Assembly: GCA_963774945.1 (NCBI GenBank)
Contig: CAVZHA010000015.1
Coordinates: forward strand, 1,116,001-1,180,000
Origin: Trebonia sp963774945
GTDB lineage: Bacteria; Actinomycetota; Actinomycetes; Streptosporangiales; Streptosporangiaceae
Direction: 5' to 3'
DNA length: 64,000 nucleotides
Within the stretch, counting starts at the first letter, position 1; each line of letters opens with the position of its first letter. Positions 42,794 through 51,142 of the stretch are shown here, piece after piece. The translations under genes and the position numbers were made by a program. A model generated the notes under the pieces. That model ran no database searches, was not told the origin of the DNA, and saw only the letters and a program-made list of their open reading frames with translations.

Positions 42794-43759
42794 ATGAGCA
42801 TGCACGCCGCCGTGGTCCGTTCCTTCGATCGCCCGCCCCGGTACGAGAGCTACCCGACGCCCACCCCCGACGGGCCCGACCAGACGCTGGTCGACGTGCT
42901 CGCGGTCGGGCTGCATCCGCGGGTTCGCTCCGGCGCCGCGGGCAGGCACTACACCAGCACCGGGACGCTGCCGATGATCCCCGGCGTCGACGGGGTCGGC
43001 CGGCTGCCGGGCGGCGGCCTGATCTACTTCGCCGTCCCCGACGACGTCTGGGGCTCGATGGCGGGGCAGGCGGTGGTTGATCCCCGGCGCGCGGTGCCGC
43101 TGCCGGACGACGCCGACGTGGCCAAGATCGCGGCGGCGATGAACCCGGCCATGTCGGCCTGGGTGGCCCTCCGCCGCCGGGTCCCGCTCCAGCCGGGCCA
43201 GTCCGTCCTGGTACTCGGCGCCACCGGCAACGCCGGGACGATGGCGGTCCAGGTGGCCAGGCGGCTGGGGGCCGGCCGGGTCGTCGGCGCGGGCCGCAAC
43301 CCCGAGCGGCTGGCCGCGCTGGCGGCCGTCGGCGCGGACGAGGCGGTCGCGCTCGACGACGACGCCGAGGCCACCGCCGCGCGGCTGGCGAAGGCGGCGG
43401 CCGAGTCCGACATCGTGATCGACTACCTGTGGGGCGCGCCCGCCGCCGCCGCGATGATGGCCCTGCTGACCGCCCGGGCCGACCGCAGCCGGGCGCTGGA
43501 CTGGATCCAGATCGGCGCCATCGCCGGACCCGCCATCGAGCTCCCCTCGGTCGCGCTGCGCTCGGCCAACCTGCGGATCCAGGGCTGCGGGCAGGGCTCG
43601 GTGAGCCCGCGGGGCTACCTCGCCGAACTACCGTCGCTGGTGGCGGAGATCGACGCGGGGACGATCGCGGTCAACGCCCGCCCGGTGCCGCTGGCCGACG
43701 TCGAGGCCGCCTGGACCGCGCCGGAGCCACCCGGCCAGCGGACCGTGCTCATCCCGTAG
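42794..43759 (+). CDS. Zinc-less quinone oxidoreductase (MDR superfamily)
   Basis: 321 residues from ATG 42794 (ATG 42800 also possible). The N-terminal domain lacks zinc ligands. The cofactor domain has VLVLGATGNAGTMAVQVARRLGAGRVVGAGRNPERL, the A-x-x-G-x-x-G NADPH motif. LPMIPGVDGVGRL and DIVIDYLWG are also typical. It probably reduces quinones or enones with NADPH under MarR control. Intact. Confidence 0.85.
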   Translation: MSMHAAVVRSFDRPPRYESYPTPTPDGPDQTLVDVLAVGLHPRVRSGAAGRHYTSTGTLPMIPGVDGVGRLPGGGLIYFAVPDDVWGSMAGQAVVDPRRAVPLPDDADVAKIAAAMNPAMSAWVALRRRVPLQPGQSVLVLGATGNAGTMAVQVARRLGAGRVVGAGRNPERLAALAAVGADEAVALDDDAEATAARLAKAAAESDIVIDYLWGAPAAAAMMALLTARADRSRALDWIQIGAIAGPAIELPSVALRSANLRIQGCGQGSVSPRGYLAELPSLVAEIDAGTIAVNARPVPLADVEAAWTAPEPPGQRTVLIP

Positions 43760-43824
43760 GAGCGGGCGGCGCTGGCGGCCGGCCCGAGGAGGCGGCCGGT
43801 GGTTGCCGCTGCAGGCAGCGTCAG

Positions 43825-43865
43825 GGACCGTTCGGGATGAACTGCTGTTTTCTTTCGAACGGACC
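43825..43865. repeat. Inverted pair of dispersed GGWCCGTTCG elements, copy G
   Basis: GGACCGTTCG (43825-43834) and, inverted, CGAACGGACC (43856-43865), with 21 nt between containing CTGCTGTTTTCTTT. The arms can pair over CCGTTCG. Between the quinone reductase and the second LURP-one gene in a 292-bp gap without genes. Confidence 0.65.
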
Positions 43866-44051
43866 GTGAGTTTCCTCTTAATTGTCCATAGCTCCGCTCC
43901 CGGCGATGACCCGCGATAATGCAGGTAATTGTCGTTATTACCGTGACTTACGGGCGGCTTTCACTGGCACCGCGAGCCGATTTTCCCCTGACCTGCCCGC
44001 GTTCCGGCCGTAGACTCGGGGGCGTGGACAGACCCCTTCGCCTTTCGGGAA

Positions 44052-44597
44052 TTGCGTATCCGGCAGCCCGGTAAGGTCCTCCCTGGCCGTGCCCGATACG
44101 AGATCTTCGACCCCGACAAGAACCTGCTCGCCGTCGCCGCCGAGACGGAGAGCCGGGGCGTGCTGCAGAGCGTGATCGGCCTGGTGCCGGGCACCCGGGT
44201 GCTGGCCGTGCGGACGCCGGCCGGCGAGCCGGTGCTGACGCTGGTCAGGCAGGACAGCGAGAACGACTGGCTCGCGGCGCTGACCGATCCGGACGGCAAG
44301 CCGATCGGCAAGATCCGGATCGAGTTCAGCAGGCGGCACTACACCCTGCTCGACGACCAGGGCCAGGTCGCGGGCAAGGCGGCCGGGGACCTCGGCGCCA
44401 CCCAGTTCGCCGTTACCGGGGCCGAGGGCGAGCGCTACGCGCAGATCCGCAAGACCTGGGCCGGCCTCGGCAAGGAGCTCCTCACCAAGTCCGACCACTA
44501 CACGGTGACGTTCACCGGCCCGGTCTCGCCGAGCGTCCGCACGATGATCGTGATGGTGCCGATCGTCCTCGACATGACCAGGCACGGCCCGTACTGA
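44052..44597 (+). CDS. LURP-one-related (scramblase-fold) protein 2
   Basis: 181 residues from TTG 44052. A better start is probably GTG 44024, joined by a one-base shift near 44034 (MDRPFAFRELRIRQ). LRIRQPGKVLPGRARYEIFDPDKNLLAVAAE, GTRVLAVRTPAGEPVLTLVRQDSENDWLAALTDPDGKPIGKIRIEF and YTLLDDQGQVAGKAAG follow the scramblase/LURP-one barrel. The C-terminus has a hydrophobic helix (VRTMIVMVPIVLDMTRHG). Function unknown. Confidence 0.75.
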   Translation: MRIRQPGKVLPGRARYEIFDPDKNLLAVAAETESRGVLQSVIGLVPGTRVLAVRTPAGEPVLTLVRQDSENDWLAALTDPDGKPIGKIRIEFSRRHYTLLDDQGQVAGKAAGDLGATQFAVTGAEGERYAQIRKTWAGLGKELLTKSDHYTVTFTGPVSPSVRTMIVMVPIVLDMTRHGPY

Positions 44598-44602
44598 CGG
44601 CA

Positions 44603-44640
44603 TTTTGCCGTTGTCTTTTGCCCTTGTCTTTGCCGTTGTC
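44603..44640. repeat. Three tandem 12-13-bp repeats
   Basis: TTTTGCCGTTGTC, TTTTGCCCTTGTC, TTTGCCGTTGTC in a row, between two convergent genes; may act in transcription termination. Confidence 0.65.
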
Positions 44641-44647
44641 GGCCGGG

Positions 44648-45545
44648 CTACTGGAAGGTCGCGGTGGCCAGGACGGCGCCGTTCGCGCTCAGCAGGCGGG
44701 CGCCGACGATGGCGCCACCGGGGCCGGCCGTGTAGGGGCTGCTGCCCCACGGCGCCGTAGCCGTCGTCCAGGCGGAACTGCCCTACGTTCGTGAAGTGCC
44801 CGTCGGCCTTCTTCAGCTGGCACGTCACGACGACGTCGCCCTGGCCGACCATGTTCACCGACATGTACGTCCACCACGGGCTGTGGTTGTAGACGAAGAC
44901 CTGGCCGACGGTCTGGTGGTCGCTGGTGACGAGCGCGGCGGTGCTCAGCGCGAGTCTGGGAGGAAGACGCCGCGGGCGCGGTGGCGTCGCGCAGCCCCCA
45001 GCCGACGCCTCCCCCGATCAGCGCGACCGCGACCGCCGCGGCCGCCAGCAGGCGGCGGCTGAGGGTGTTGCGGGCCGGCTGGCGGGCTGGCCGGGCTGGT
45101 TGGGCTGGTTCGGCGGCCGGTTGCCGGGCCGGTTCGGCCGGTCCGGCCGATCGGCTCGGCTTCTGGCCCGGTCGTCGGTCGGTCCGGTCGGTCGTCGGTC
45201 GGTCGGTCGGTCGCGGTCGGCCTGGTCGACGGATGGTGGCTGGCCGGGGAGGTCAGGGAGTTGCTGGTGATGGTCGTCCGCGGACTGGGCGGGGGCGGTG
45301 AGGCCGATGCGCTCGAGCACCCGGGACTCGAAGCCGGCCGGCGGCTCGGCCGACGGCAGCAGGGCGAGCAGTTCATCCCGCGCCATGGTCAGCTCGCGGA
45401 CCTGCTCACGACAGGACTCGCAGCCGTCCAGGTGCGCGAGCGCGGCCGCGCGCTCGCGGCCGGTCAGCACGCCGAGCGCGAGTTCGGCGGCCACCTCGGC
45501 GAACTCGTCGCAGCTCATGTCGTCCATGTCGTCCAGCTCACTCAT
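44648..45545 (-). CDS. RskA-like anti-sigma factor, frameshifted
   Basis: Membrane anti-sigma factor of the RskA/zinc-anti-sigma type. The N-terminal sigma-binding domain has HLDGCESCREQ (H-x-x-x-C-x-x-C). A membrane segment follows at about 45020-44970 in a second frame (LLAAAAVAVALIGGG). The extracytoplasmic domain (HQTVGQVFVYNHSPWWTYMSVNMVGQGDVVVTCQL, split here by description) ends AGPGGAIVGARLLSANGAVL to stop 44648-44650 in a third frame. The linker before the membrane segment is a long Arg/Pro/Asp/Gln-rich run encoded by CGGT and GGCTGG simple repeats (45060-45240). Its ATG lies inside the end of the sigma gene (8-bp overlap), so the two are coupled. Confidence 0.8.
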
Positions 45546-46120
45546 CGTCTGCGTCCTCCGGAAGAAGGGCCGTGCGCAGCTTCTGCAGGCCGTACCTGAT
45601 CCTGGTCTTCGCGGTTCCCACCGGCACCCCCTCCGACTCGGCGACCTGCCGGGCCGTCATCCCATAGATTCCGGCCATCGCCACCGCCCGCGCCTGTTCT
45701 GGCGGGAGCCGGCGCAGTTCGCGGCGGAGCCCGGCGGCGCTGTCGTTGGCGACCGTGATCCGTTCCGGCGAGTCGGCGATCGAGGTGATCAGCAGCGCCA
45801 GGTCGTCCGGGTCCATCGGCGCCGCCGAGCGCACCGCGGAGCACGTCGATCGCCAGGTTGTGGGTGATCCTGGTCAGCCAGCCACGAACCGTCCCCTGGC
45901 GGCCGTCGAACATCTGGGCGTGCTTCCAGGCCCGCTCGAAGGCCTGCTGGGCGACGTCCTCGGCCACGTTCCGATCGCGGAGCACGTTCAGCGCCACGCC
46001 GAACACCAGCCCCTGGAACCGGCGCACGAACGCAACCGACAGCTCGGCGTCGCCCGCGCCCAGGCCTGCGAGCAGCGTCTCATCAGGCAGCCGTTCGGCT
46101 GGAGTCGCCATCATCGCCAT
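45538..46120 (-). CDS. ECF sigma factor (SigK-like), frameshifted
   Basis: Group 4 sigma factor. Region 2: AFVRRFQGLVFGVALNVLRDRNVAEDVAQQAFERAWKHAQMFDGRQGTVRGWLTRITHNLAIDVLR, described in pieces. Region 4 in another frame: LRRLPPEQARAVAMAGIYGMTARQVAESEGVPVGTAKTRI, i.e. the helix-turn-helix. One shift near 45835 (CTCCGCGGTGCG, probably a gained G). ATG 46120 (or 46114/46111) is about 5 bp after the lipoprotein stop, so lipoprotein, sigma and anti-sigma form one operon, an arrangement like SigK/RskA with a surface lipoprotein. Confidence 0.87.
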
Positions 46121-46125
46121 TTTAG

Positions 46126-46755
46126 TCAGTACCCGCCGCCGGCGCCGCCGCCCGCCGGCGACGCCGGCGCGGAAGACGCGCCGCCCGAGGAGACCGTCAC
46201 CGCGGCGGTGATCGAGGTCCCGGCCGGATCGACCAGCCACCACTTGGCGCCGAAGCTGTCGCTGCCCTGACCGTTGACCTGCCCCGCCCCCGAGTCGCCC
46301 GCGAAGTAGTACAGCGGGTGGCCGTCGTAGACCACCTGCTTGACCCCGCCGGACCTAGTGATGGTGGACAGGTCGGCGTTGACGGCGCCGCCGGACGCGG
46401 TCACCGCGCCGGTCGCGGTGACCGGCGGCCAGGCGCCCGCGCACGCACCGTCGCAGGCGGAAGAGTCCCTGCCGTCCTTCACCCAGAGGTAGACCGCCCG
46501 CCCGGATCCGTCGGTCAGGAACGCCCCCGCAGATCCTGACTTCGTGGTGATGACCAGGCCCGAGCCTGACCCGGCGGCAGCGGCGGTCGAGCTCGCCGAC
46601 CCGCCTGCGCCTGCCGGGGCGGCCGTTGACGTCGACGGGCTGCTCGAACCCGAGCTGCTGCAGGCCGCGGTGAGCAGCGTGGCGCCGAGCGCCAGCACGA
46701 GCCCGGCCCCCAGCCGGATCGGCCCCGGTGTCAGAAATCCCACCGATGCGCGCAT
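46126..46755 (-). CDS. Lipoprotein with two secreted-repeat (Lipoprotein_15) domains
   Basis: 209 residues from ATG 46755. The signal peptide ends in a lipobox (LLTAACSSS), so the protein is lipid-anchored outside the membrane. After a Ser/Ala/Gly linker come two copies of the COG4315-type motif: LTDGSGRAVYLWVKDG...CDGACAGAWPPV and VVYDGHPLYYFAGDSGAGQVNGQG. Such proteins are often encoded with ECF sigma/anti-sigma pairs and may be their regulon member or signal sensor. Precedes the sigma gene directly. Confidence 0.87.
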   Translation of the reverse strand: MRASVGFLTPGPIRLGAGLVLALGATLLTAACSSSGSSSPSTSTAAPAGAGGSASSTAAAAGSGSGLVITTKSGSAGAFLTDGSGRAVYLWVKDGRDSSACDGACAGAWPPVTATGAVTASGGAVNADLSTITRSGGVKQVVYDGHPLYYFAGDSGAGQVNGQGSDSFGAKWWLVDPAGTSITAAVTVSSGGASSAPASPAGGGAGGGY

Positions 46756-47069
46756 CGTCACCCTCTCCCGCCTGCTCGCGTTTTATGCCGTCATAATGAC
46801 TACGACCGCAGCGGCGCGCCGGCTTGACAGAAGCCGTGTGACACCGATCACAGCCAGGCTCCGTCCCGTCCCGTCCCGTCCCGTCCCGTCCCGTCCCGTC
46901 CCGTCCCGACCCGGCCCGACCCGGCCTGCGGCTGGTGGTGGCGAAGCGCCGTCGTGCGCGGTCCGGCCGCGGAGCGATCGGGGCATGTGCGCGCTGAACC
47001 CGTCATCGTGTGCCGTTTGGTCGTCGGCTGGCGCACTAAATCTGTGATCGTGTGCCGGCCGCGTCGCGG
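46756..47069. other. Promoter region of the lipoprotein operon with CCGTC microsatellite
   Basis: Upstream of the lipoprotein; contains nine perfect CCGTC units at 46861-46905, followed by degenerate CCGAC/CCGGC units to about 46922, and a TGATCGTGTG motif at 47044 next to the IS. No gene. Confidence 0.7.
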
Positions 47070-48915
47070 GGGGGCTGTTGCAGAATTGGCTGACCTGGGG
47101 TGACGCGTTCCCGGGTTTGCCCGGCAGGGTGTTCGATAGAATCTGGTTATGGCGAAGGATTATCTTCCGGTCGATCGTGATCAGGCGTTCCTGCTGCCGC
47201 CGGACATGCGGGACTGGCTGCCGGAGGGCCACGCGGTGTGGCTGGTGATCGAGGCGGTCCGGCGGATGGACACCTCGGCGTTCCACGCGCGCCGGCGGAC
47301 GGGCGGGGCGGGGGCGGCGGGCTTCGACCCGGACATGCTGCTCACGCTGCTTATCTGGGCGTACGCGAACGGGGTCACGTCGTCGCGGCGGATCGAGGCC
47401 CTGTGCGGGCAGGACCTGGCGTTCATGGTGATCTGCGCGGGGCGGGCGCCCGACCACGCGACCGCGGCGCGGTTCCGGCAGCAGTTCGCCGAGACCGCCG
47501 CGCCGCTGTTCGCGCAGGTCCTGGTCTTGTGCGCGCGGCTGGGGATGGGCCGGGTCGGGGTGGTCGCGCTCGACGGGACGAAGATCGCCGCGGACGCGTC
47601 GAGGGACGCGAACCGGACCGAGGACGGGCTGCGGAAGCTCGCGGCCGAGATGGCGGCGGCGCACGCCGACGCCGACGGGCGGGAGGACGCCCTGCTCGGG
47701 GAGGGGCGGCGCGGGGACGACGACCCCGGCGACCCGCATACCCGCCAGGAGCGGGTCGCCGCCGCGCTGGCGGGCCTGGAGGCGGAGCGGGAGGCGCGGG
47801 AGGCCGCGGAGCGGGCCGCGGCGGACGAGAGCCTGGAGCGGGCCCGGGCCGGGACGCCGAAGGGCGGCCGCCCGCGGCCGGCGCCGACGTCGCCCTGGCC
47901 GAGGAGCGGGTCGCCCGGGAGACCGCCGCCTACCAGGCGAGGGTGACGGCCCGCGACGCCGCCGGCCGCCACCACGGCGGGACGCCGCCGGTCCCGGTGC
48001 AGGAGTACTGCCGGGTCCGCGAGGCCCGCGAGGCGCTCGATCGGGCCAGGGCCCGCGACGCCGCCCGCGCGCGGCGCCCCGCCGGCGACGGGAGCAGGAA
48101 GAAGAAGCGGCGGGAGCGGTCCCAGCGGAACGTCACCGACCCGGACTCGCGGCTCATGCCGCTGCGCGGCGGCGGGTTCCTGCAGGGCTACAACCCGCAG
48201 AACGTCACCAGCGAGGACGACCTGGTCATCGCGACCCGCCTCACCAACGCCCCCGGCGACGTGCAGTGGTACGAGCCGATGATCAGCCAGGCGCAGGCCG
48301 CCGCCGCGATGATGGCCGCCGCCGGCGCCCCCGGGACCGGGGAGATCGGCCTGGCCCTGGCCGACGCCGGCTACCTGTCGCAGGCCAACCTGACCTGCCC
48401 CGGCCCGGACCGGCTGATCGCCACCGGCAAGCGCCGGAACCTGGAGAAGGCCGCCCGCGCCGCCGACGCCGCCGGCCCCGTCCCGGCCGGGACCGCCCCG
48501 GACCAGGCGCCCGCCGCCGCCATGGCCGCCCGCCTCGCCACCGAAGACGGGATCGCCGCCTACCGCAGGCGCGGCCACATCGGCGAGACCTTCCACGGCG
48601 ACCTCAAGCACAACATGGGCATCCGCCGCCTGACCGTCCGCGGCCTGCCCCGCGCATCCGGAGAATGGACCTTCGCGACCGCCGTCCGCAACCTCCGCAA
48701 GGCCATCACCAGCGGCCACCTCACCACCGCCGCCCTCGCCGCCCTCCCCGCCTAGGAACCCCCCGAAAAAAGGGGGCCTCATCCAGCAGGCTCCCAGCCC
48801 TAAAAGGGGACCACTCGGCCCCGGCAGGCATCGGGCTCAGCCGCAACCACCCCCCGCCACCCAAACAAGCCCCCGCCCCAGCCCCAGCCGCCCAACCAAT
48901 TCGGCAACAGCCCCC
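47070..48915 (+). mobile_element. IS1182-like insertion sequence, longer copy
   Basis: About 1.85 kb, ends GGGGGCTGTTGC-A-GAATTGG (47070 on) and the inverted GGGGGCTGTTGC-C-GAATTGG (ending 48915). Similarity of the ends to those of the other copy continues outward, to CCCACGCTG at about 48940. It encodes one transposase. Inverted relative to the copy at 10297-11606; the two flank about 35.5 kb. Confidence 0.88.
47149..48755 (+). CDS. IS1182 family transposase, one frame change
   Basis: About 535 residues. N-terminal helical domain with DQAFLLPPDMRDWLPEGHAVW. The catalytic DDE-type residues are Asp in VALDGTKIAADAS, Asp in ALADAGYLSQAN and Glu in RGHIGETFHGDLKHNMGIRRL. A coiled, Glu/Arg-rich insertion (~190-320) lies between the first and second Asp. 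One base is missing or added near 47880 (GGCCGCCCGCGGCCGGCG), after which the frame changes. Without that it would be full length. Activity therefore depends on whether the shift is real. Confidence 0.85.
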
Positions 48916-49043
48916 GGGGTGCCCCCAACTACCCACGCTGAGGACCTGGCGCGCCCGGCGTGTGACGCGAGAGGCAGGAGTGTCACGAACCCGGGCCGGG
49001 GCGGTCTTCCTTGGCGCCGACTTTGCGCCGGTCCCGGCGCTCC

Positions 49044-49132
49044 TTGCTGTTATCTTCGGCGGAATCGGGTGGCGTTACCGAAGGGTGGGTCGTACCGGGA
49101 CGGCCTGCGGCGCTTCTTGCTGTTATCTTTCG
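49044..49132. repeat. Pair of TTGCTGTTATCT direct repeats
   Basis: TTGCTGTTATCTTCGG (49044-49059) and TTGCTGTTATCTTTCGG (49116-49132), 72 bp apart, same orientation, in the non-coding DNA between the IS and the nudix regulator. Same motif pair as at 26249-26362. Confidence 0.55.
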
Positions 49133-49202
49133 GATCGGGTCGTTGGCAAACCGGATCGGGTCGTCGGCGAGCTGGAGGGGGCGGGCGTTGATGCCGGTGG
49201 GA

Positions 49203-49910
49203 TTAGGCGGTGCGGCGGGGGCGGAAGGCGGCGAAGGGGTTGGTTACCACCAGTTCACGGGCGGCGAAGCGGTAGAGGGTCGCCGGGCGGCCGCCGGTTG
49301 AGGTGGGGCGGGAGACGTCGGTGGTCGGCTCGATGACGCCCCTGCGGGTGAGGATGCGCTGCAGGTTGGTGGCCGAGACGGGGTGGCCGAGGGCGGCGGC
49401 GTAGGTGTCGCGGAGCTGGGAGATGGTGAACGTCTCGGGGGCGAGGGCGAAGCCGATGTTGGTGTAGGAAAGCTTCGCCCGCAGCCGGTTCCTGGCCGAG
49501 CCGACGATCGAGCCGTGGTCGAACGCGGTCGGCGGCAGCGCGTCGACCAGGTGCCAGGCGGTGTCGGCGGGCAGGCTCGGCCGCGCGTCGGGCGTCACTA
49601 GCGCGAGGTAGGCCGTCGCGAGCACCCGTTCCTGCGGGTCGCGGGCCGGATCGCTGCGCGTCTCGAGCTGCTCGAGGTGCGCGATCTGGGGGATGTCGAC
49701 CTTCGCGGCGAGGTGCCTGCTGGCGGACGCCCCGAGCCGCTCGCCGGCCTCGAGCAGCCCGCCGGGCAGCGCCCAGGTTCCGTCGAACGGCGACTCCGCC
49801 CGCCGCCAGAGCAGCACCGACAAGCGCTGCTGCCGAACCTGAAACACCACTCCGAGCGCCTCGTGCCGGAAGCAGCCCACCCCTTCGCAGGTGGCCTCGT
49901 CATTGCCCAC
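49203..49910 (-). CDS. nrtR: NrtR family NAD biosynthesis repressor (Nudix + winged helix)
   Basis: 235 residues from GTG 49910. The N-terminal Nudix fold (LGVVFQVRQQRLSVLLWRRAESPFDGTWALPGG, described in part) has a degenerate Nudix box. GLLEAGERLGASASRHLAAKV lacks the catalytic R-E-x-x-E-E pattern, as expected of a sensor that binds ADP-ribose-type ligands rather than cleaving them. The C-terminal winged helix has TISQLRDTYAAALGHPVSATNLQRILTRRGVIEPT. It is divergent from nadABC with two palindromic boxes between. It should repress de novo NAD synthesis when NAD metabolites are plentiful. Confidence 0.88.
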   Translation of the reverse strand: MGNDEATCEGVGCFRHEALGVVFQVRQQRLSVLLWRRAESPFDGTWALPGGLLEAGERLGASASRHLAAKVDIPQIAHLEQLETRSDPARDPQERVLATAYLALVTPDARPSLPADTAWHLVDALPPTAFDHGSIVGSARNRLRAKLSYTNIGFALAPETFTISQLRDTYAAALGHPVSATNLQRILTRRGVIEPTTDVSRPTSTGGRPATLYRFAARELVVTNPFAAFRPRRTA

Positions 49911-50013
49911 GGGGTCATCGTAACGGGATTGGTGGCCCAATGGCCGTGACCAAAACAGGCGATCGCGTCCGGGTGCAACCTGGCGGGACGGGAGCGTCTG
50001 GGGCGGGCGATCG

Positions 50014-50064
50014 GTTTTTAACCAGGAGTTGAAAACCAGAAGTTTTCGACTTAGAGTCGGAAAC
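50014..50064. promoter_or_regulatory. Two NrtR boxes
   Basis: Two 23-bp dyads: arms GTTTTTAACC / AGTTGAAAAC (50014-50036, spacer AGG) and GTTTTCGACT / AGTCGGAAAC (50042-50064, spacer TAG). Both share the GTTTT...AAAAC-like ends, and their centres are 28 bp apart. They lie directly before the nadA region. Confidence 0.8.
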
Positions 50065-50125
50065 ATGAGGGACACGCGAGGGACGGCAGGGGTTCACCAG
50101 GCTGACGCCGGCGAACCGACGCGCA

Positions 50126-51142
50126 GTGGCCGGGAGGACGGTGGACCGGAACGGACGCGGGACGTCGCCCCGGACGCCGGGGTGGGCGGACCGGGTGCGG
50201 GGGCTGGCGGCGGAGCGCGGGGCGGTGATCCTCGCGCACAACTACCAGCGGGCCGAGATCCAGGAGGTCGCCGATCACGTCGGCGACTCGCTCGCGCTGG
50301 CCCGGCTGGCGGCGGCCAGCTCCGCCCGGGTGATCGTGCTGTGCGGGGTCTACTTCATGGCGGAAACGGCGAAGATCCTGGCTCCGGACCGGACCGTGCT
50401 GATACCGGACGCGCGAGCGGGCTGCTCGCTGGCCGACAGCATCACCGTCGAGCAGCTCGTCGCCTGGAAGGCCGAGCACCCGGGCGCGGCCGTCGTCGCC
50501 TACGTGAACACGAGCGCCGAGGTCAAGGCCGAGGCCGACGTCTGCTGCACGTCGGCCAACGCGGCCGAGGTGGTGTCCGCGATCCCCGCCTCGCGGGAGG
50601 TGCTGTTCCTGCCCGACCAGTTCCTTGGCGCGCACGTCCGCCGGGTCACCGGCCGGGAGAACCTGCACGTCTGGGCGGGCGAGTGCCACGTGCACGCGGG
50701 GATCAGCCCGCAGGCGCTGCGCGACGCGGCGGCGGCCAACCCGGAGGCGGAGCTGTTCGTGCACCCGGAGTGCGGCTGCTCGACCTCGGCGCTCTGGCAG
50801 GCGGGGACCGGCGATCTTCCGGCCGAGCGGACCCGGGTGCTGTCGACCGGCGGGATGCTGGCGGCGGCCCGGTCCACCCGCGCCCCGGCCGTGCTGGTCG
50901 CGACCGAGACCGGGATGCTGCACCAACTCCGCAAGGCCAACCCGACCGTCCGCTGGGAACCGGTCAACCCGCACGCGAGCTGCCACTACATGAAGATGAT
51001 CACGGCCGAGGCGCTGGAGCGATGCCTGCGCGACGGGACGACCGAGGTGAACGTCGCCCCGGAGGTCGCGGCCCGCGCCCGGCATGCCGTCGAGGCCATG
51101 ATCGCCACCGGTCCAGCCCCGGTCGCCGGGAGCGCCCGATGA
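50126..51142 (+). CDS. nadA: Quinolinate synthase A
   Basis: 338 residues from GTG 50126. [4Fe-4S] enzyme that condenses iminoaspartate with dihydroxyacetone phosphate to quinolinate. Substrate-binding AVILAHNYQRAEIQEVADHVGDSL is near the start. The three cluster Cys are in VIVLCGVYFMAETAKIL, VHPECGCSTSAL and ASCHYMKMIT. An ATG at 50065, right behind the NrtR box, is in another frame; a shift between would lengthen the N-terminus, so the start is uncertain. First gene of nadABC. Confidence 0.92.
   Translation: MAGRTVDRNGRGTSPRTPGWADRVRGLAAERGAVILAHNYQRAEIQEVADHVGDSLALARLAAASSARVIVLCGVYFMAETAKILAPDRTVLIPDARAGCSLADSITVEQLVAWKAEHPGAAVVAYVNTSAEVKAEADVCCTSANAAEVVSAIPASREVLFLPDQFLGAHVRRVTGRENLHVWAGECHVHAGISPQALRDAAAANPEAELFVHPECGCSTSALWQAGTGDLPAERTRVLSTGGMLAAARSTRAPAVLVATETGMLHQLRKANPTVRWEPVNPHASCHYMKMITAEALERCLRDGTTEVNVAPEVAARARHAVEAMIATGPAPVAGSAR

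Noticed and set aside
10272..48940. The 37-kb segment between the IS copies as a composite transposon
   Set aside because: Content is ordinary chromosomal (aro, nad-neighbouring, tRNA and developmental genes), copy 1 is defective and no flanking target duplication was seen.
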